Source: Lytechinus variegatus | Lineage: Eukaryota > Echinodermata > Echinoidea > Temnopleuroida > Toxopneustidae | Reading direction: 5' to 3' | DNA length: 64,000 nucleotides | Assembly: GCF_018143015.1 (NCBI RefSeq) | Contig: NC_054746.1 | Location: forward strand, 43,280,201-43,344,200 | In this document: piece by piece, positions 46,280 through 57,400 of the stretch | How the letters are laid out: each line of letters starts with the position of its first letter | How positions within the stretch are numbered: the first letter of the stretch is position 1 | Position numbers and translations under genes: made by a program | Notes under the pieces: generated by a model | Seen by the model: the letters and a program-made list of their open reading frames with translations, nothing else | What the model was told of the DNA's origin: nothing | Database searches by the model: none

Positions 46280-49200
46280 TTACATATTTTGACGTGAGAG
46301 TAAGGTAGATCGAGAGAGGTGAATCTTATGCAAGAAATTTAAGACAAGTAGGTTAAGGTCGTTTCTGGAGGAATCTGCTAATTCGACGTCAGGTAGAAAC
46401 AGGACGGAAGCGGTAAATTGTTGAGGTTCTTGATCATTGAAATACACAGAAAAATACTGCAGTTCCTCGTCTTCTTTTATTAAGTGTAGAAGTGTTTTCC
46501 TGTGTGTGCTAAACGCTGGGCATTCTCCAACAAAATGTACAACGCTTTCCACTTCGGAGTGGCAGAACTTGCAGGACGTTGTGGTACTTTGATTCAGAGA
46601 GAATAATCTTCTATTCGTTGGGTATGTACTGCAGGATAATTGAGCTCTGATGGATATAGCTTCCCTCAAGAGAGGGCTGGAGACTTGCTTTGGGTAATAA
46701 TTCTTTTTATTACGTTGGGTCATGCCCGACCATAGACTTAGAGAAGATTTTTTAGCAACTGCAATTTCAAGGGCTGCATAGTGTTGTTTATAAATTTTTC
46801 CCATTGCTAGCTTTTTCCATACTTTATATGGAATGCGCTCTCTAAGGATGTTAGTGAGACTTGGAAGCTCATAACTATTGAGAATTTTTATCCAGCGTCT
46901 TACCAATGGTGTGTTGTTTGCTATACCATTCAATAGGATTCTTCTTTCAGTGCGCTCGTCTGAAAGGCTTGCATATTGCCCAAGTAAGAGAAGAATTTCA
47001 TAGTCGATTCGCTTATCCATTGGAAGGATATCTAGCAATAAATAAACAATTTCGTCAGCCGCACTCCTTGGCAAACCAAGCACTCTTTTAAAAAGAAAAG
47101 ATTGAGCCTTGTTCAGACGGGACAGCATGTAGTTGGTAAGTTGGATAATCTGAATCCCATATAGCATTCTTGGTATGCAGAACATTTTCCAAAGATGAGT
47201 ACATATTGGTGGCAGCAGGCGTAGAGTTCCTTGCTTTGTTCCAGTAAGCGAGAAGAAGGTGTTATATCCCTTTGATATGATGTCATTGGTGTGATCAATA
47301 TTACAATTGCTTTTTATTATGCCAAGGTGTGGGTGCTCTCTGCTTTCCTTGATCGTCATTCCTCCCATTTTCCACTCGATTGAACTTACACTGGTTGATG
47401 TTTTTTTGTTTATTACTACTACGGCACTTTTTTGTGGATTAATTGTATATCTCCAGGCACAGGAATAATTGAAGGTGAGGTCCAGCATTGATTGGAGTTC
47501 ACGAGGGCATGTACTGATAAGAGCAACGTCATCTGCTAGTACTATCACTCCCATGTAGCAACCGTTAATAGAGCATCCTAGACAAGCATTCCTTAGTGAT
47601 TTGATCAGGCCATCGATGAAGACTGTATATAAGGTGGGAGAGAGCACACTTCCCTGTTTTACACCTTGAAGGATTTGAAAAGGAGAGCTGACTTTTCCTT
47701 CCCACATGACTCTACTGGTACTACCATTGTAGAATTCTTCCAGTGTAGATAACAGAGATTCATGGAGGCCTAGGTTTTGAAGCTTAGAAAATAGGCCTTT
47801 ATGCCAAACGATGTCAAATGCTTTCTGTGCATCAAGAAGAGCAAGATATGTTGTGCATTTCTTGGCAGAGTTCAGTTGGATTATTAATTCCAGTGAGGAT
47901 GCAGTAAGGAGGCAAGATTTGCCTTTCTGGAATCCAAATTGTAACTGGTCTGGGACATCATTTATTGCAAGTGGAATTTCTAGTTGAGATTTGATGAGCA
48001 TTTCCAAAACTTTACCAATTGTTGAAGAAACTGTTATGCCTCGGTAGTTAGAAGGATCTTTAACATCTTTTCCTTTTCCTTTGTGAACTGGGACTATAAG
48101 GCCGGACTTCAAAGGTTCAGGAATATACTTTAGGGATATACATCGATTGAAGAGGGCGAGGAGTAATTTCCGAGCTATTGGGCCAAGATAAATAAGATGC
48201 TCAGGAGATATATTATCAGGTCCTGCAGCTTTTTGTTTCTTGAGAGAGTTAATAGCTTCATCTAGATCTTTTGAAGTAGAGGGTTGAAGTGGTTGATTCA
48301 GATTGTCCTGGAACGGGCGAGTGGGGAAGGCTTCATCTATTTCAGGCGGAGAAGAGGCATTTATATAATCCGGTTTAGCAAGATCTGAGAAATATGTGTT
48401 GAAGCCATCTAAAACTGCCTCTCCTTCATACGTTGTACCCCTATAAGACAGTGTGTCGGTGGACCGAGATCCTTTGGTGCGTTTGACAAGCCTATAGAAG
48501 AGTTTGTCATTGCTACCTTTAGCATCCTCAATTTCTGAAAGGAGATTATTGTGACACATCCTCCGTGCTTGCCTGATGCTACTTCTGAAAAGACGTTTGG
48601 TGTATATATGCTTGATCCAGAGAGGGTCCTTGCCTTTTGGTTTCCCGCTGGCCCTCCAGAGACGCCAATAATGTTGAGATTGTTTATAACATGCCTCTAC
48701 CTTTTTTGTCCACTCTCTTTTCCCTTTCCTTTTTCTTTTCTGACGGCCCTTCGAGTGTGGTAGAGTTAGTGATACCTTCAGCATTTCTTTGCTAAGTTGA
48801 TCAAGCAACAAGTCAATTTTAGTCGGATCCAAACACATTGTAGGAAGATTAAAGAAAAGTTTCTTTGATATTTGTTCCATAGGAAGAGTATAGAGATGGT
48901 GCCGCTGGTCTGCACTGCACTGATGCCAAAATATCTTAGGACGAAGTATACACTTTCCAGATCCTCCAGTAATGCGATCAGGTATATCATGATCTACTTG
49001 ATAATTGGCTGAAAGTGGTAGTGAAAATGTCACTTTAACCGGTGTGTGGTCAGAGGTGTTTAGAGGATCATCATGCTCAATAAGAAGGTCAGAGAAGCAG
49101 TTTTCTAGTTTTGCAGGTATTATAAAGTCATCAATGTATGAATGTCGTAAACCATCATCTGATTGGAAGGTGTACAGCTCCTTTTTATTTTGGAGAGATG

Positions 49201-49744
49201 ACAAGTTAATCATGTTCTCACTAATCAGAAATTCCTTTAGAATACGTTTTGTAGGTTTCTTGCACGATGCATTTGTCAGATCAGCATTCAGATCTCCACC
49301 AAGTATAATCAAGGCCTCTTTATGAGTTGTTTCGATGTGGGATATGGTAGAGAGCATATGATGATACTCAGAAATACTATTGGCATCAACATCACACGGA
49401 AAGTATCCATTGCAGATAATTAAATGCGAGTTTGATGGCTCATGGAGTAGATCTGTAATAATTAATCTTTGTGATTGAGATTCTATCTTTGTTGCTTTCC
49501 AAGAGCTTGATGTTCTGATGAATGTAGCTACTCCACCCTTTGCTCTCCTTCTTGGTAGTGGTAACGATGAGTTATTTTGCTGTGATATACTAAAGACTTG
49601 GAAGTTATCATTGATATTAGCAAGCTCATTAAGGTCCCAATGGTAAAGCCAGTGTTCTTGAATTAATAGGATATCCAATTCTTCTAATAGACGTGATATG
49701 AAAGCATTGTTAGACTGTGCCCCCCTGCAGTTGAAGGTTCCCAT
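46280..49744 (-). CDS. LINE ORF2: AP endonuclease / reverse transcriptase, 1154 aa
   Basis: Full-length non-LTR polyprotein that nicks target DNA and primes reverse transcription on it. The endonuclease spans about residues 1-240: NCRG with Asn5, LIQEHW with Glu30, GGDLNAD (151-155), YIDDF (203-207) and TSDHTP (230-235), so the catalytic set is present. The reverse transcriptase spans about 545-790: NYRGI (567-571), QFGFQKGKS (602-610), LDAQKAFD with Asp638 and Asp644, GVKQGSVLSP (694-703) and the LADD box at 736-739. A C-terminal CX2CX8HX4C knuckle lies at 1058-1075. No stop or frameshift interrupts it. The start is just four residues before the catalytic Asn, two bases after the ORF1 stop, so little N-terminal sequence precedes the nuclease fold. 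It should be enzymatically competent if expressed (inference). Confidence 0.93.
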   Translation of the reverse strand: MGTFNCRGAQSNNAFISRLLEELDILLIQEHWLYHWDLNELANINDNFQVFSISQQNNSSLPLPRRRAKGGVATFIRTSSSWKATKIESQSQRLIITDLLHEPSNSHLIICNGYFPCDVDANSISEYHHMLSTISHIETTHKEALIILGGDLNADLTNASCKKPTKRILKEFLISENMINLSSLQNKKELYTFQSDDGLRHSYIDDFIIPAKLENCFSDLLIEHDDPLNTSDHTPVKVTFSLPLSANYQVDHDIPDRITGGSGKCILRPKIFWHQCSADQRHHLYTLPMEQISKKLFFNLPTMCLDPTKIDLLLDQLSKEMLKVSLTLPHSKGRQKRKRKGKREWTKKVEACYKQSQHYWRLWRASGKPKGKDPLWIKHIYTKRLFRSSIRQARRMCHNNLLSEIEDAKGSNDKLFYRLVKRTKGSRSTDTLSYRGTTYEGEAVLDGFNTYFSDLAKPDYINASSPPEIDEAFPTRPFQDNLNQPLQPSTSKDLDEAINSLKKQKAAGPDNISPEHLIYLGPIARKLLLALFNRCISLKYIPEPLKSGLIVPVHKGKGKDVKDPSNYRGITVSSTIGKVLEMLIKSQLEIPLAINDVPDQLQFGFQKGKSCLLTASSLELIIQLNSAKKCTTYLALLDAQKAFDIVWHKGLFSKLQNLGLHESLLSTLEEFYNGSTSRVMWEGKVSSPFQILQGVKQGSVLSPTLYTVFIDGLIKSLRNACLGCSINGCYMGVIVLADDVALISTCPRELQSMLDLTFNYSCAWRYTINPQKSAVVVINKKTSTSVSSIEWKMGGMTIKESREHPHLGIIKSNCNIDHTNDIISKGYNTFFSLTGTKQGTLRLLPPICTHLWKMFCIPRMLYGIQIIQLTNYMLSRLNKAQSFLFKRVLGLPRSAADEIVYLLLDILPMDKRIDYEILLLLGQYASLSDERTERRILLNGIANNTPLVRRWIKILNSYELPSLTNILRERIPYKVWKKLAMGKIYKQHYAALEIAVAKKSSLSLWSGMTQRNKKNYYPKQVSSPLLREAISIRAQLSCSTYPTNRRLFSLNQSTTTSCKFCHSEVESVVHFVGECPAFSTHRKTLLHLIKEDEELQYFSVYFNDQEPQQFTASVLFLPDVELADSSRNDLNLLVLNFLHKIHLSRSTLLSRQNM

Positions 49745-49746
49745 TC

Positions 49747-51699
49747 TTAGTTGTTTTCCTTGTTGTTTTCTAGTAAGTGGAGACTTGTGGAGGTTAAGTG
49801 TAGTATTTGTTGGTGTTGGGCTCTCAGTGCTTGGCGAATGACAGGGTCTGTAGTGGATAGGGGTAGTGCTAGAAGATTTATTGTATACATCACTGCCTGG
49901 TAAGTGTTCTCCATTAGAGTTTTGTGGTCGGCGGTTGAGGCTCGGCCCTGCCGAAAATCCTGTTGCTTTGGTGAAGGTGTTAGGTTGGAGGCCTCCTGAT
50001 TCAGTTCTTGAGTGACTGATGATCTATCTTTTGTGATGCTGTTATCCTGTTGTTTCCTGGGCTGTTGTAATATAAGGCATTCTTGAAGAGATATTGGGCT
50101 GAGGGGCCTAGAGGTGTGGTAGTGGCTGTTTCTATTTTTCTTTCTCTGAGGTAGATCTGAATCATTGGTATCATGACGAGAGTTACTCTGCTCTTGACCA
50201 TCTTTAACCTTGTCTGCATAAGATACAAACTGTGCCTGCATATCGTTTATATCTCTTGCTGTATCCTGTTGAGTTTTTGATGTTACATAACTTGTTTGTG
50301 CTGGCCATTGTTCATTATAGTTGACTGCACTTTGCCTTCTTTCATTTGAATGAAACTTGGTGTTTTGACTCTTCCTGTTATTATTATTTATTCCTTTGCT
50401 GACATATGGATGGTTTGGTTTCCTTCTGATGAATTCTGGGTGTTTCTTTTTCTCACTGAAGGGAGGTTGAGCCTGAATACTAGTGTCATAGTTAGAAGCC
50501 TTGTCTGAGCTGGTATCGTCAGATAAGAAGCATTCATCAATCAATGGAGAAAATGAGTTCCTGATGGGTATTCTATCTCTAGTATTACATGTAGATGTTC
50601 TCCTTTTCATCTGACCTTTAGGCTCATTTCTGACTCTAGAAGTTGACTTTGAGGTATGTTGCAGGGGAGGATTCTCATTCATCATAAGATCAACTCCTTG
50701 TTGAAGGCACTGTGCATATATGAAGTCGAGTTGAAGTTGTAAGTCATATACTGTATCATCCCGATCTTTTACAGCCTTCTCTAATTTATGAATGTAGTGA
50801 TCTTTCTGTTTAAGTAGATTCTGATCATTAAAACGCAGATCTTGTAACTGCTTGATTTCTCTGGTAGACTCCCCCATCTGCCTGTGAAGACTCTCATTTT
50901 CGCTCATGGTCAGGCTAGTAAGTGATCTCTGAACTTTGAGGTCTTCTCTCAATCGATCTTTTTCTTTTTTCATTTTGAAACAATGAGTGCAGGGACCTGT
51001 AGAATCCAAAGAGTCTTGACTTTGATTGACATTATTACTCTTCTTGAGTAATTTTTCCCCTTCTGGCTCTAACTGCTCTACTGGAGAGATGATGGAGGGG
51101 GACTGGTTAGCATTAGGAACTGGGTCAGGAGTACCAGATTCTTCTTCCAAAACCTCTGGAGTCTCCATGCTCAAGGTTGGAGGATTCACAATACTACAGG
51201 AGGAGCAGATAACTGATTCGTCTTTAACTGCTCTGGTAGGGAGGCAATGAAGGTGAAACCACTTGCAGCAATCTTGACATTCAACAGAGTTTTCAGTATT
51301 TGGTGAATTGCAAATAGCACAGTTTTCTTCTTGAGAAACCTGACTTTCTTGAGATGGTGTAGGTGGTGTAGACAGCTTCATAGGTATATCTTCCTGGAAT
51401 CTGCAATCTGCACAGATGAAATCAATCTCATCCATACCTAGAAGGTGGGTCAAGTCTTGTGGAGACAAGATTGTGCATTCAAAATGTAGCCATCTGTTGC
51501 AGGAGGCACAAAGAATAGTCTCTGTACAGGCATGTGCTTCGCAAACTGGACATGTACATGTTGCCTTTCCTTTTCTTTTGCAGTCGCACCCATTGCGCTT
51601 CATGGGAGTCTTTTTGGAGAGCAGGTCAAGTCTTCTTTTAATCTCTTCAAGAGTTGATTTTACATCAGTCATATCCACTTGAAGATCAGAAGCATCCAT
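49747..51699 (-). CDS. LINE ORF1: two PHD-type zinc fingers plus coiled coil, 650 aa
   Basis: Structural and nucleic-acid-binding protein of the LINE. The first Cys/His cluster (about residues 50-99: CPVCEAH, CASCNRWLHFEC, CADC) and the second (127-168: CAICNS, CQDCCKWFHLHC, CSSC) both have PHD-like C4HC3 spacing. A third CTHC lies at 237-240. A long charged helix predicted to form a coiled coil covers about 241-335. The rest is a Ser/Gln/Asn/Arg-rich, disordered-looking tail. The frame is open for about 56 codons upstream of this ATG, with protein-like content, back to an in-frame TAA at 51870-51868. The true ORF1 may therefore once have started further upstream and been truncated. PHD fingers in CR1-like ORF1 proteins are established; their role here is inferred. 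Confidence 0.9.
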   Translation of the reverse strand: MDASDLQVDMTDVKSTLEEIKRRLDLLSKKTPMKRNGCDCKRKGKATCTCPVCEAHACTETILCASCNRWLHFECTILSPQDLTHLLGMDEIDFICADCRFQEDIPMKLSTPPTPSQESQVSQEENCAICNSPNTENSVECQDCCKWFHLHCLPTRAVKDESVICSSCSIVNPPTLSMETPEVLEEESGTPDPVPNANQSPSIISPVEQLEPEGEKLLKKSNNVNQSQDSLDSTGPCTHCFKMKKEKDRLREDLKVQRSLTSLTMSENESLHRQMGESTREIKQLQDLRFNDQNLLKQKDHYIHKLEKAVKDRDDTVYDLQLQLDFIYAQCLQQGVDLMMNENPPLQHTSKSTSRVRNEPKGQMKRRTSTCNTRDRIPIRNSFSPLIDECFLSDDTSSDKASNYDTSIQAQPPFSEKKKHPEFIRRKPNHPYVSKGINNNNRKSQNTKFHSNERRQSAVNYNEQWPAQTSYVTSKTQQDTARDINDMQAQFVSYADKVKDGQEQSNSRHDTNDSDLPQRKKNRNSHYHTSRPLSPISLQECLILQQPRKQQDNSITKDRSSVTQELNQEASNLTPSPKQQDFRQGRASTADHKTLMENTYQAVMYTINLLALPLSTTDPVIRQALRAQHQQILHLTSTSLHLLENNKENN

Positions 51700-51867
51700 G
51701 TTAATGATTTTTGATAACAGCTCTGGAATCAGCTGTGTCTGCTTTCCTCTGACTAGTAATTTGCTAGTTGCTCCGAAGAAAGTGATGGTTAATTTCTTCT
51801 GTTTGCCTCGCTTCCCATTAACGAGTTTATTGTAAGTTTCGATGGTATTCTTTGCAATCCCTTTGAT
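51700..51867 (-). pseudogene. Orphaned N-terminal part of LINE ORF1 behind an in-frame stop
   Basis: Directly upstream of the ORF1 ATG and in the same frame, 56 codons are open and read as ordinary protein (for example LTITFFGATSKLLVRGKQ, then LIPELLSKIIN). TAA at 51870-51868 ends the open stretch, and the codons beyond it (AAYLHDLED) again look protein-like until another TAA. The pattern N-terminal strand, then NGK/RGKQ-type loop, then PHD finger resembles ORF1 of other PHD-type LINEs. I infer a nonsense change or a 5'-damaged copy. Confidence 0.5.
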
Positions 51868-52479
51868 TTAATCTTCGAGATCATGGAGATATGCTGCAGA
51901 GCCCTTTGATGATTACAGCACATGATGATGAAGAGATGATCTAGATCTGCTTGAGCCTAGGCTAGGCCTTATATTTCCCAGGTATATTTCCCACTAGGAT
52001 TTATTTTCAGGGATCTCAAAAGAGGGGGAGGAGACACGGGCCGGATGTGCACCCACCGTGATCTGCCTATGCTTCTTTTTGCATAACTTTTTTGCATGCC
52101 CGTCTGAATTCTTTCTCAACTTTGTTTTAGGCCCACCTTTTGTTTTGTTGGGATTTATTTAGGACCCGCGTAGCTTTAGGACCACCTGCCGTTTTTTTTT
52201 TTTTTTTTGCTTGTCAATTTTTTTTTCTGGTACTAAATCCTTTATTTGTGGTTGACCCTTTTTTTTTGCTTCTCAATTTTTTTGGCGAACGAATTTGCCC
52301 CCCCCCCCTCCCCTTTGGAAAATCCTAGGTACGCCACTGCCCCCTGCCATACAGATCTTGGGCCTACTATATTTTTCCTTTGTTTTAATTATTTTGCAGT
52401 TTTGGCCAAGCATTTTTCCTCCTTGTACCATCCCCGGTGTTGTTATCATGTTCTTTCTATGATGGTTGTCTTTGAACAG

Positions 52480-52691
52480 AATAGATTTTGGTAAACCGGT
52501 TGAAAGAGTAGCATCTCCGATGAAGCCACGACCATCGTCTCCGATTCCTGGACGACGACCTCAGATCCCATTAATGGCTTTAGTTGTTGGAGCAGCCGTG
52601 GAGAAAAGTAGATTGGATGATACATTGGGAAGCGACGAGGCCATTTATCAACAATCAGCGTCCAAATACAACTCTCTTTTGAATCCACGCG
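52480..52691 (+). CDS. Host gene 2, coding exon 2
   Basis: The tttgaacag acceptor and the Gly|gtattt junction bound 212 nt. Two bases carried from exon 1 plus the first base here restore an Arg codon, and the frame is open throughout. It encodes about 70 residues with a Pro/Ser/Arg-rich stretch (KPRPSSPIPGRRP), then a small hydrophobic patch (LMALVVGAAVE) too short for a membrane span, then a polar segment. The 6.3-kb intron before it holds the LINE. The donor gtattt is weaker than the others, so the exact 3' edge is the least certain point. Confidence 0.78.
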
Positions 52692-52858
52692 GTATTTACT
52701 TTAAAAATAAATATATATTGTGTACAAGTTGCCAGTGTTTAATAAAGCTGTTCGTAAGAACAAGAAAATTTCTTGCATTCGAGGTCGGGGAGCAATTCAT
52801 CACTATTTTTGTTGATTGCCTGAGAAGCAATGTTACTCCGGGCTGTTACTATGGTAAC

Positions 52859-54156
52859 CAGGGGCGGATCCAGCTTTCGCCAATAAGGGGGGGGGGGCGA
52901 AAATTATTTTCATCAACATTTTTCTCGATTGGCCGCTATAATCTGATTCTTTTGGTTGGTTTTTCAGGGGGTAGTCGTAACTAAAAACTGAAGTTTTAAG
53001 TATATGTTATTTTTTATTGTTTATAAACAAGATAAGGTATATCATATGGTCTTAATGTATAATGCGAGCGCGAAGCGCGAGCTAAAATTGTTTGATATTT
53101 TATGTCCTTAGAACTGAAGATTCTGAGCAGTTTTTATAATCATGAACAAAGATAAGTATCCAACTAAGCAATGCGAGCGCGAAGCGCGAGCTGAAATTTT
53201 ATTATAGTAACGTGAAAAGGAATTTAATTAGGACTGTTTTTAGTGATTAATGAAGAGGATATACAAGGATCACCAATTAAATAATGAGAGTGCGGAGGGC
53301 GAGTTCAATTTTTTTTAGCCAAAAGGTTGTCAATCAATGGAATAAACTCCCACAGTCCATAGTTGAGGCACCAACACTCCTGCAATTTAAGACACAATTA
53401 TCTAAATTGGGGTGTTTTTTTTTTTGGGGGGGGGGGTCTAAGAGCCTTCTTAACCTTGCCACACTCATCTGTACATCCTCGTCATGAATACAGTGAGATG
53501 CAGCCATCAAGGTAACTTCAAGGTAACAAGGTAACTGAAAACTAGACAGTCTAAGCACGTTTTTATTTAAATAAAGAACAAGCTGTGTGTCTCAAACAAT
53601 TAAATGCGAGCGCGAAGCACGATCGTAATTTGTTGATATACTGACATGATAAAGGAGCATTTTGACAAATTTTGGAAAGAATTTTCAAAGAGGATATGTA
53701 TCTCACAAATCAAACAATGCGAGCGCGCAGCGCGAGCTGAAAATTTTGATATAACAATTTGTGTAAATCAAACAAAATAATGAAAGCTTGATGTGCGAGC
53801 TAAAATATTGCGTGCAAATCGATTTCAGAACTGGATATATGAAGTGTCATTTAATCCTTTTGAATGGGATTAATTACAAAGGCAATGCGAGCGCGAAGCG
53901 AGAGCGAAATTTTTTATAGAAAGTCTATTTTCCAATTCTTCCCCTCACCTTTCTCACCTTTTTCTTATTTCCTTTTTGGGTCGGGCCGGCCATTACGAGG
54001 CTGTAAATTACACATCATAGGTATAATACCTCTTTCTTATTTTTCTTTCTGTTTTTCGTAGTTTCTATCAAGGTAAAGAGAACACATTTCTTTCTGCAGG
54101 TTGTCAAAAAATAGGGGGGCCGGGGCCGGATCGGCCCCCTCCTGGATCCGCGCCTG
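52859..54156 (+). mobile_element. hAT-like element E in intron 2 of host gene 2
   Basis: CAGGGGCGGATCCAGC at left and GGATCCGCGCCTG at right. Flanks ATGGTAAC and CTGGTAAC match at seven of eight. It contains several GCGAGCG-type units and an inserted LINE 3' fragment. Same family as A and B. Confidence 0.82.
53308..53536 (+). pseudogene. LINE 3' fragment (end of a reverse-transcriptase ORF) inside element E
   Basis: The frame encodes FFSQKVVNQWNKLPQSIVEA and continues with PTLLQFKTQL, the typical C-terminal WN.LP..V..A....FK..L motif of CR1/Jockey-type LINEs. About 100 bp later it ends in repeated AAGGTAAC, a microsatellite tail as in CR1/L2-type elements. Different LINE type from the one at 46-52 kb. 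Confidence 0.7.
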
Positions 54157-54446
54157 GTAACTGTCAGATAAAAAAGTCCGACAAGTCCTATCATGGAAGG
54201 CTCCCACAAGTCACAATTGGCACATGTCGTGTGTAAATTCAATATTAGTTACAGTTACAGTTGATTCTATTTCTCATTTAATTTTTGCAAACGGTAAATT
54301 GTAGAATCCATTTAAGTTTACTCGAATGTTCTGACATTTAATGAATTATTGCTGGCAATTAAGACAAAGAAACATTAATACCATTATCAAGATAAGCTAA
54401 AACGTCATTAAAAAGAAACAGTAAGAGGTATGATAACCAATACCGC

Positions 54447-57400
54447 ATACATTCGTAATTCCGAAGGTTCGTAATTCCGAAGGTTCGGAATTCCGAAGGT
54501 TCGTAATTCCGAAGGTTCGTCAATCCGAAAACGAAATAAGGTTCGTAATTCCGAAGGTTCGTTAATCCGAAAACGAAATAAGGTTCGTAATTCCGAAAGT
54601 TCGTTAATCCGAAAACAAAATAAGGTTCGTAATTCCGAAGGTTCGTTAATCCGAAAACGAAATAAGGTTCGTTAATCCGAAAATTAAATAAGGTTCGTAT
54701 TTCCGAAAATGAAAATAATTCATTTTGGTAACAAAAACGATGTTGTCATTACAAGATTACACGATATTATGCAATGATAGTAATAACGATCGATGATACA
54801 TGCTTGTGTTGGGGCCAAAGCATGTATTTCATTAAGAATATAGGCGCCCTGATCAAACATAGGCTAATTTCGATTTTATCTGAGCAATTGCTGCCTAAGC
54901 AAATGGTTTAATTAAAGATGCAGGGGATCAAGTGTGTTGGAAGCGTGCGAGAAACCTCTAGATAATAGGATTTGTATTGGAGGGGATGTCATTTTTAATA
55001 ACAGCTTCTGCTGGTAATAAAAATAAAAATAATACTAATAATGATCCTTGTGAGATGTTGAAAGCGCGAATCGCAAGCTCAAACTAGTAGACATTTCATG
55101 TAACAAGACGCGAAGTGAGCATTCGGAGCATTTTTTGTAATCGTGAGAAAGATGTGTATCTTTCTAAAGAATTAATGCGAGGGCGAGCTGTAATTTGTTT
55201 ATATACTGGCCTGGGGCCCGTTGCATGAAACTTTTTACCTGAGAAAACTCAGGTTGTTTTTACAGGAGTTTTTGCCCTGTGCTAAAGTCAATGGCGGAAA
55301 TCAGACTAACCTTAGTTTTCAGTTTTTACCAGAGTTTTCTCAGGTAAAAAGTTTTATGCAACAGGCTTCAGAAAGTAATCTTTTAAGGACTGCATTTAGT
55401 GACTCATGAATAGAATATATATCTCACGAACTAAATAATGAGAGCGCGAACAGCAAGCTTGAAATTTGTGATATTCCAACCTAAAAACTGGACATTTCAT
55501 ACTTCTTTTTTTGTAACCAGGAATAGAATGAGTTCCTCAATGAACAATACTTGATGCGAGCGAGAAACGTGAGCCAAATTTTTCCGATTTTCCAACCTAA
55601 AACTGGACATTCTAAGCATTCTTGTAAAAAAAATAATAATAGCTGGGAGAATAGTTTTCAGAACTGAAGTGGCTTCCCTGGGTAAATAATATCTATATCA
55701 ATATTATCATTCTAGGCCCACATGAAATTTCCAAAAGTTTGAGCACGTGATTCGCTCGCAACATCTCACAAGGATGCCCTTTTAACAGTAATTGACCAAA
55801 AAGGTGAATTTTACATCTTCAGATTTGACTTTTTCCCCCAAACCGCTTGCTCTGTTCGCTCGCAGAAATGAAACGTAAATATATAACTTTAGTGATCACT
55901 TAAAAAATTGTGCTCAAGTTAGTTACTACAAAACACACAACCTCAATTACACAGATGATAATCTAATGGTGAAAATATCCGTTTGCATCAAATTGCCCCT
56001 ATTGGCCCCTGTTTTTTTGCTTTGCCCCCCCCCCAAAAAAAAAAACGTTCCGCCGCCATTGGTTAAAACACGCATCGTCTTCATGGCTAACTGCAAAAAG
56101 TTCTTAAAATGTCCCCTTTAGATCAGGTCAGAGCTTATATATTTAAAAATTCTGTTCGCGCTTCTTGCTAGCAGTTATTATCTAAATTTAGTTACATAGG
56201 CATCTCGCTTTGAAGATCACAAACATATTAAAAAAAATATATAGCTCGCGCTCGCATTATTTAAAAAGGGTTTATCATGTTATTACATATTTACTTTATT
56301 TTATAAGGATAAAGCTAATTATTGACTGTTAGGACTACCCTTTCAAAGAAACAAACAAAAATCAACTTTAAACTGCCGATCAAGGAAAATATGGCTAAAA
56401 AAATTGCCCCCCCCCCCTCTATTTGACGAGAGTTGGATCCGCCGGGAGGGAGGCAGGGGGCATCAAAAATGAAGTAAAAAACAGGGAATTAATATTTTCC
56501 CAAATGGGAAAGTTCCTTTTTCAAAAATAAATATGCCGTTTTTCATTTTTTTTTTTTTATAAAATACTCTTTTTAAAGTATACAAGTTAAGTTTTTAGGC
56601 TGGAATATTGAAAATTTTCAGCTTGCGCTTCGCACTCTCATTCGATTGGTGAAATATGCATCCTAAAGAGGTCACTAAATGCTTTCTTTAACATGTTCCT
56701 TTTCTGGTCAGTATGTTTAAGCTCGCGTTTTGCGCTCGTGTTAATTCTTTAGTTAGATGCACATCTTTTTAATGACAGCAGAAATCTGCTCGGATTTTTA
56801 AAAACTAATTTTCATTTTTTATTGAAATAACCTAAAGTTTTAGCTTGTGATTCACGCTCGCAACACCTCGCAATAATGCCATTTTAAGAATAACTGACCA
56901 CAAAAAACGTTATACAACTTCACCTTTGATTTTGTTTTACCAAGCCGCTCGCTCATTATATTCTCTCCCGAAAAATAAAGCCTAAATATACATTTTGCCA
57001 TGATAAGAAGTCACTTCAAAAAAGTTTTTCTCTACTTAATCAAACTTCAAGCAGATGATAATCTTAAGGTGAAAATATCACCAAAGTGCCCATTTTGACG
57101 TATGAGTTTCATTTTTTGGCTTTACCCCCAACGAAAATTCGTTCGGCCGCCCTTGCCTTCGCATCCTCATAATAATTGAACGGCAACAGTGTCCCCCGCC
57201 CCCCTCCCCTTGCCTCTGCCTCTGCTTTCCCGGTTTTCATTTTTCGGATTAACGAACCGTATTTTGTTTTCGGATTAACGAACCTTATTTTATTTTCGGA
57301 TTAACGAACCTTATTTCGTTTTCGGATTAACGAACCTTCGGAAAAAAAACGAACCTTATTTCGTTTTCGGATCAACGAACCTTCGGAAAAACGAACCTTA

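Larger units (their letters stand above)
46205..51940 (-). mobile_element. Non-LTR retrotransposon (LINE) with PHD-finger ORF1, antisense in intron 1 of host gene 2
   Basis: Two long adjacent ORFs on the minus strand have the classic LINE layout: ORF1 with zinc fingers and coiled coil, then ORF2 with AP endonuclease and reverse transcriptase. ORF1 stop and ORF2 start are separated by two bases, suggesting coupled termination and reinitiation. The outer limits are approximate because no target duplication was found. The 3' end lies between the ORF2 stop (46280) and the host splice donor (46183); the 5' end lies between 51870 and about 51960. PHD-bearing ORF1 is known from CR1-like LINEs, but the C-terminal CCHC of ORF2 is more typical of Jockey/I/R1-type elements, so I leave the clade open. 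ORF2 shows no frameshift or stop, so insertion was fairly recent. Confidence 0.9.
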
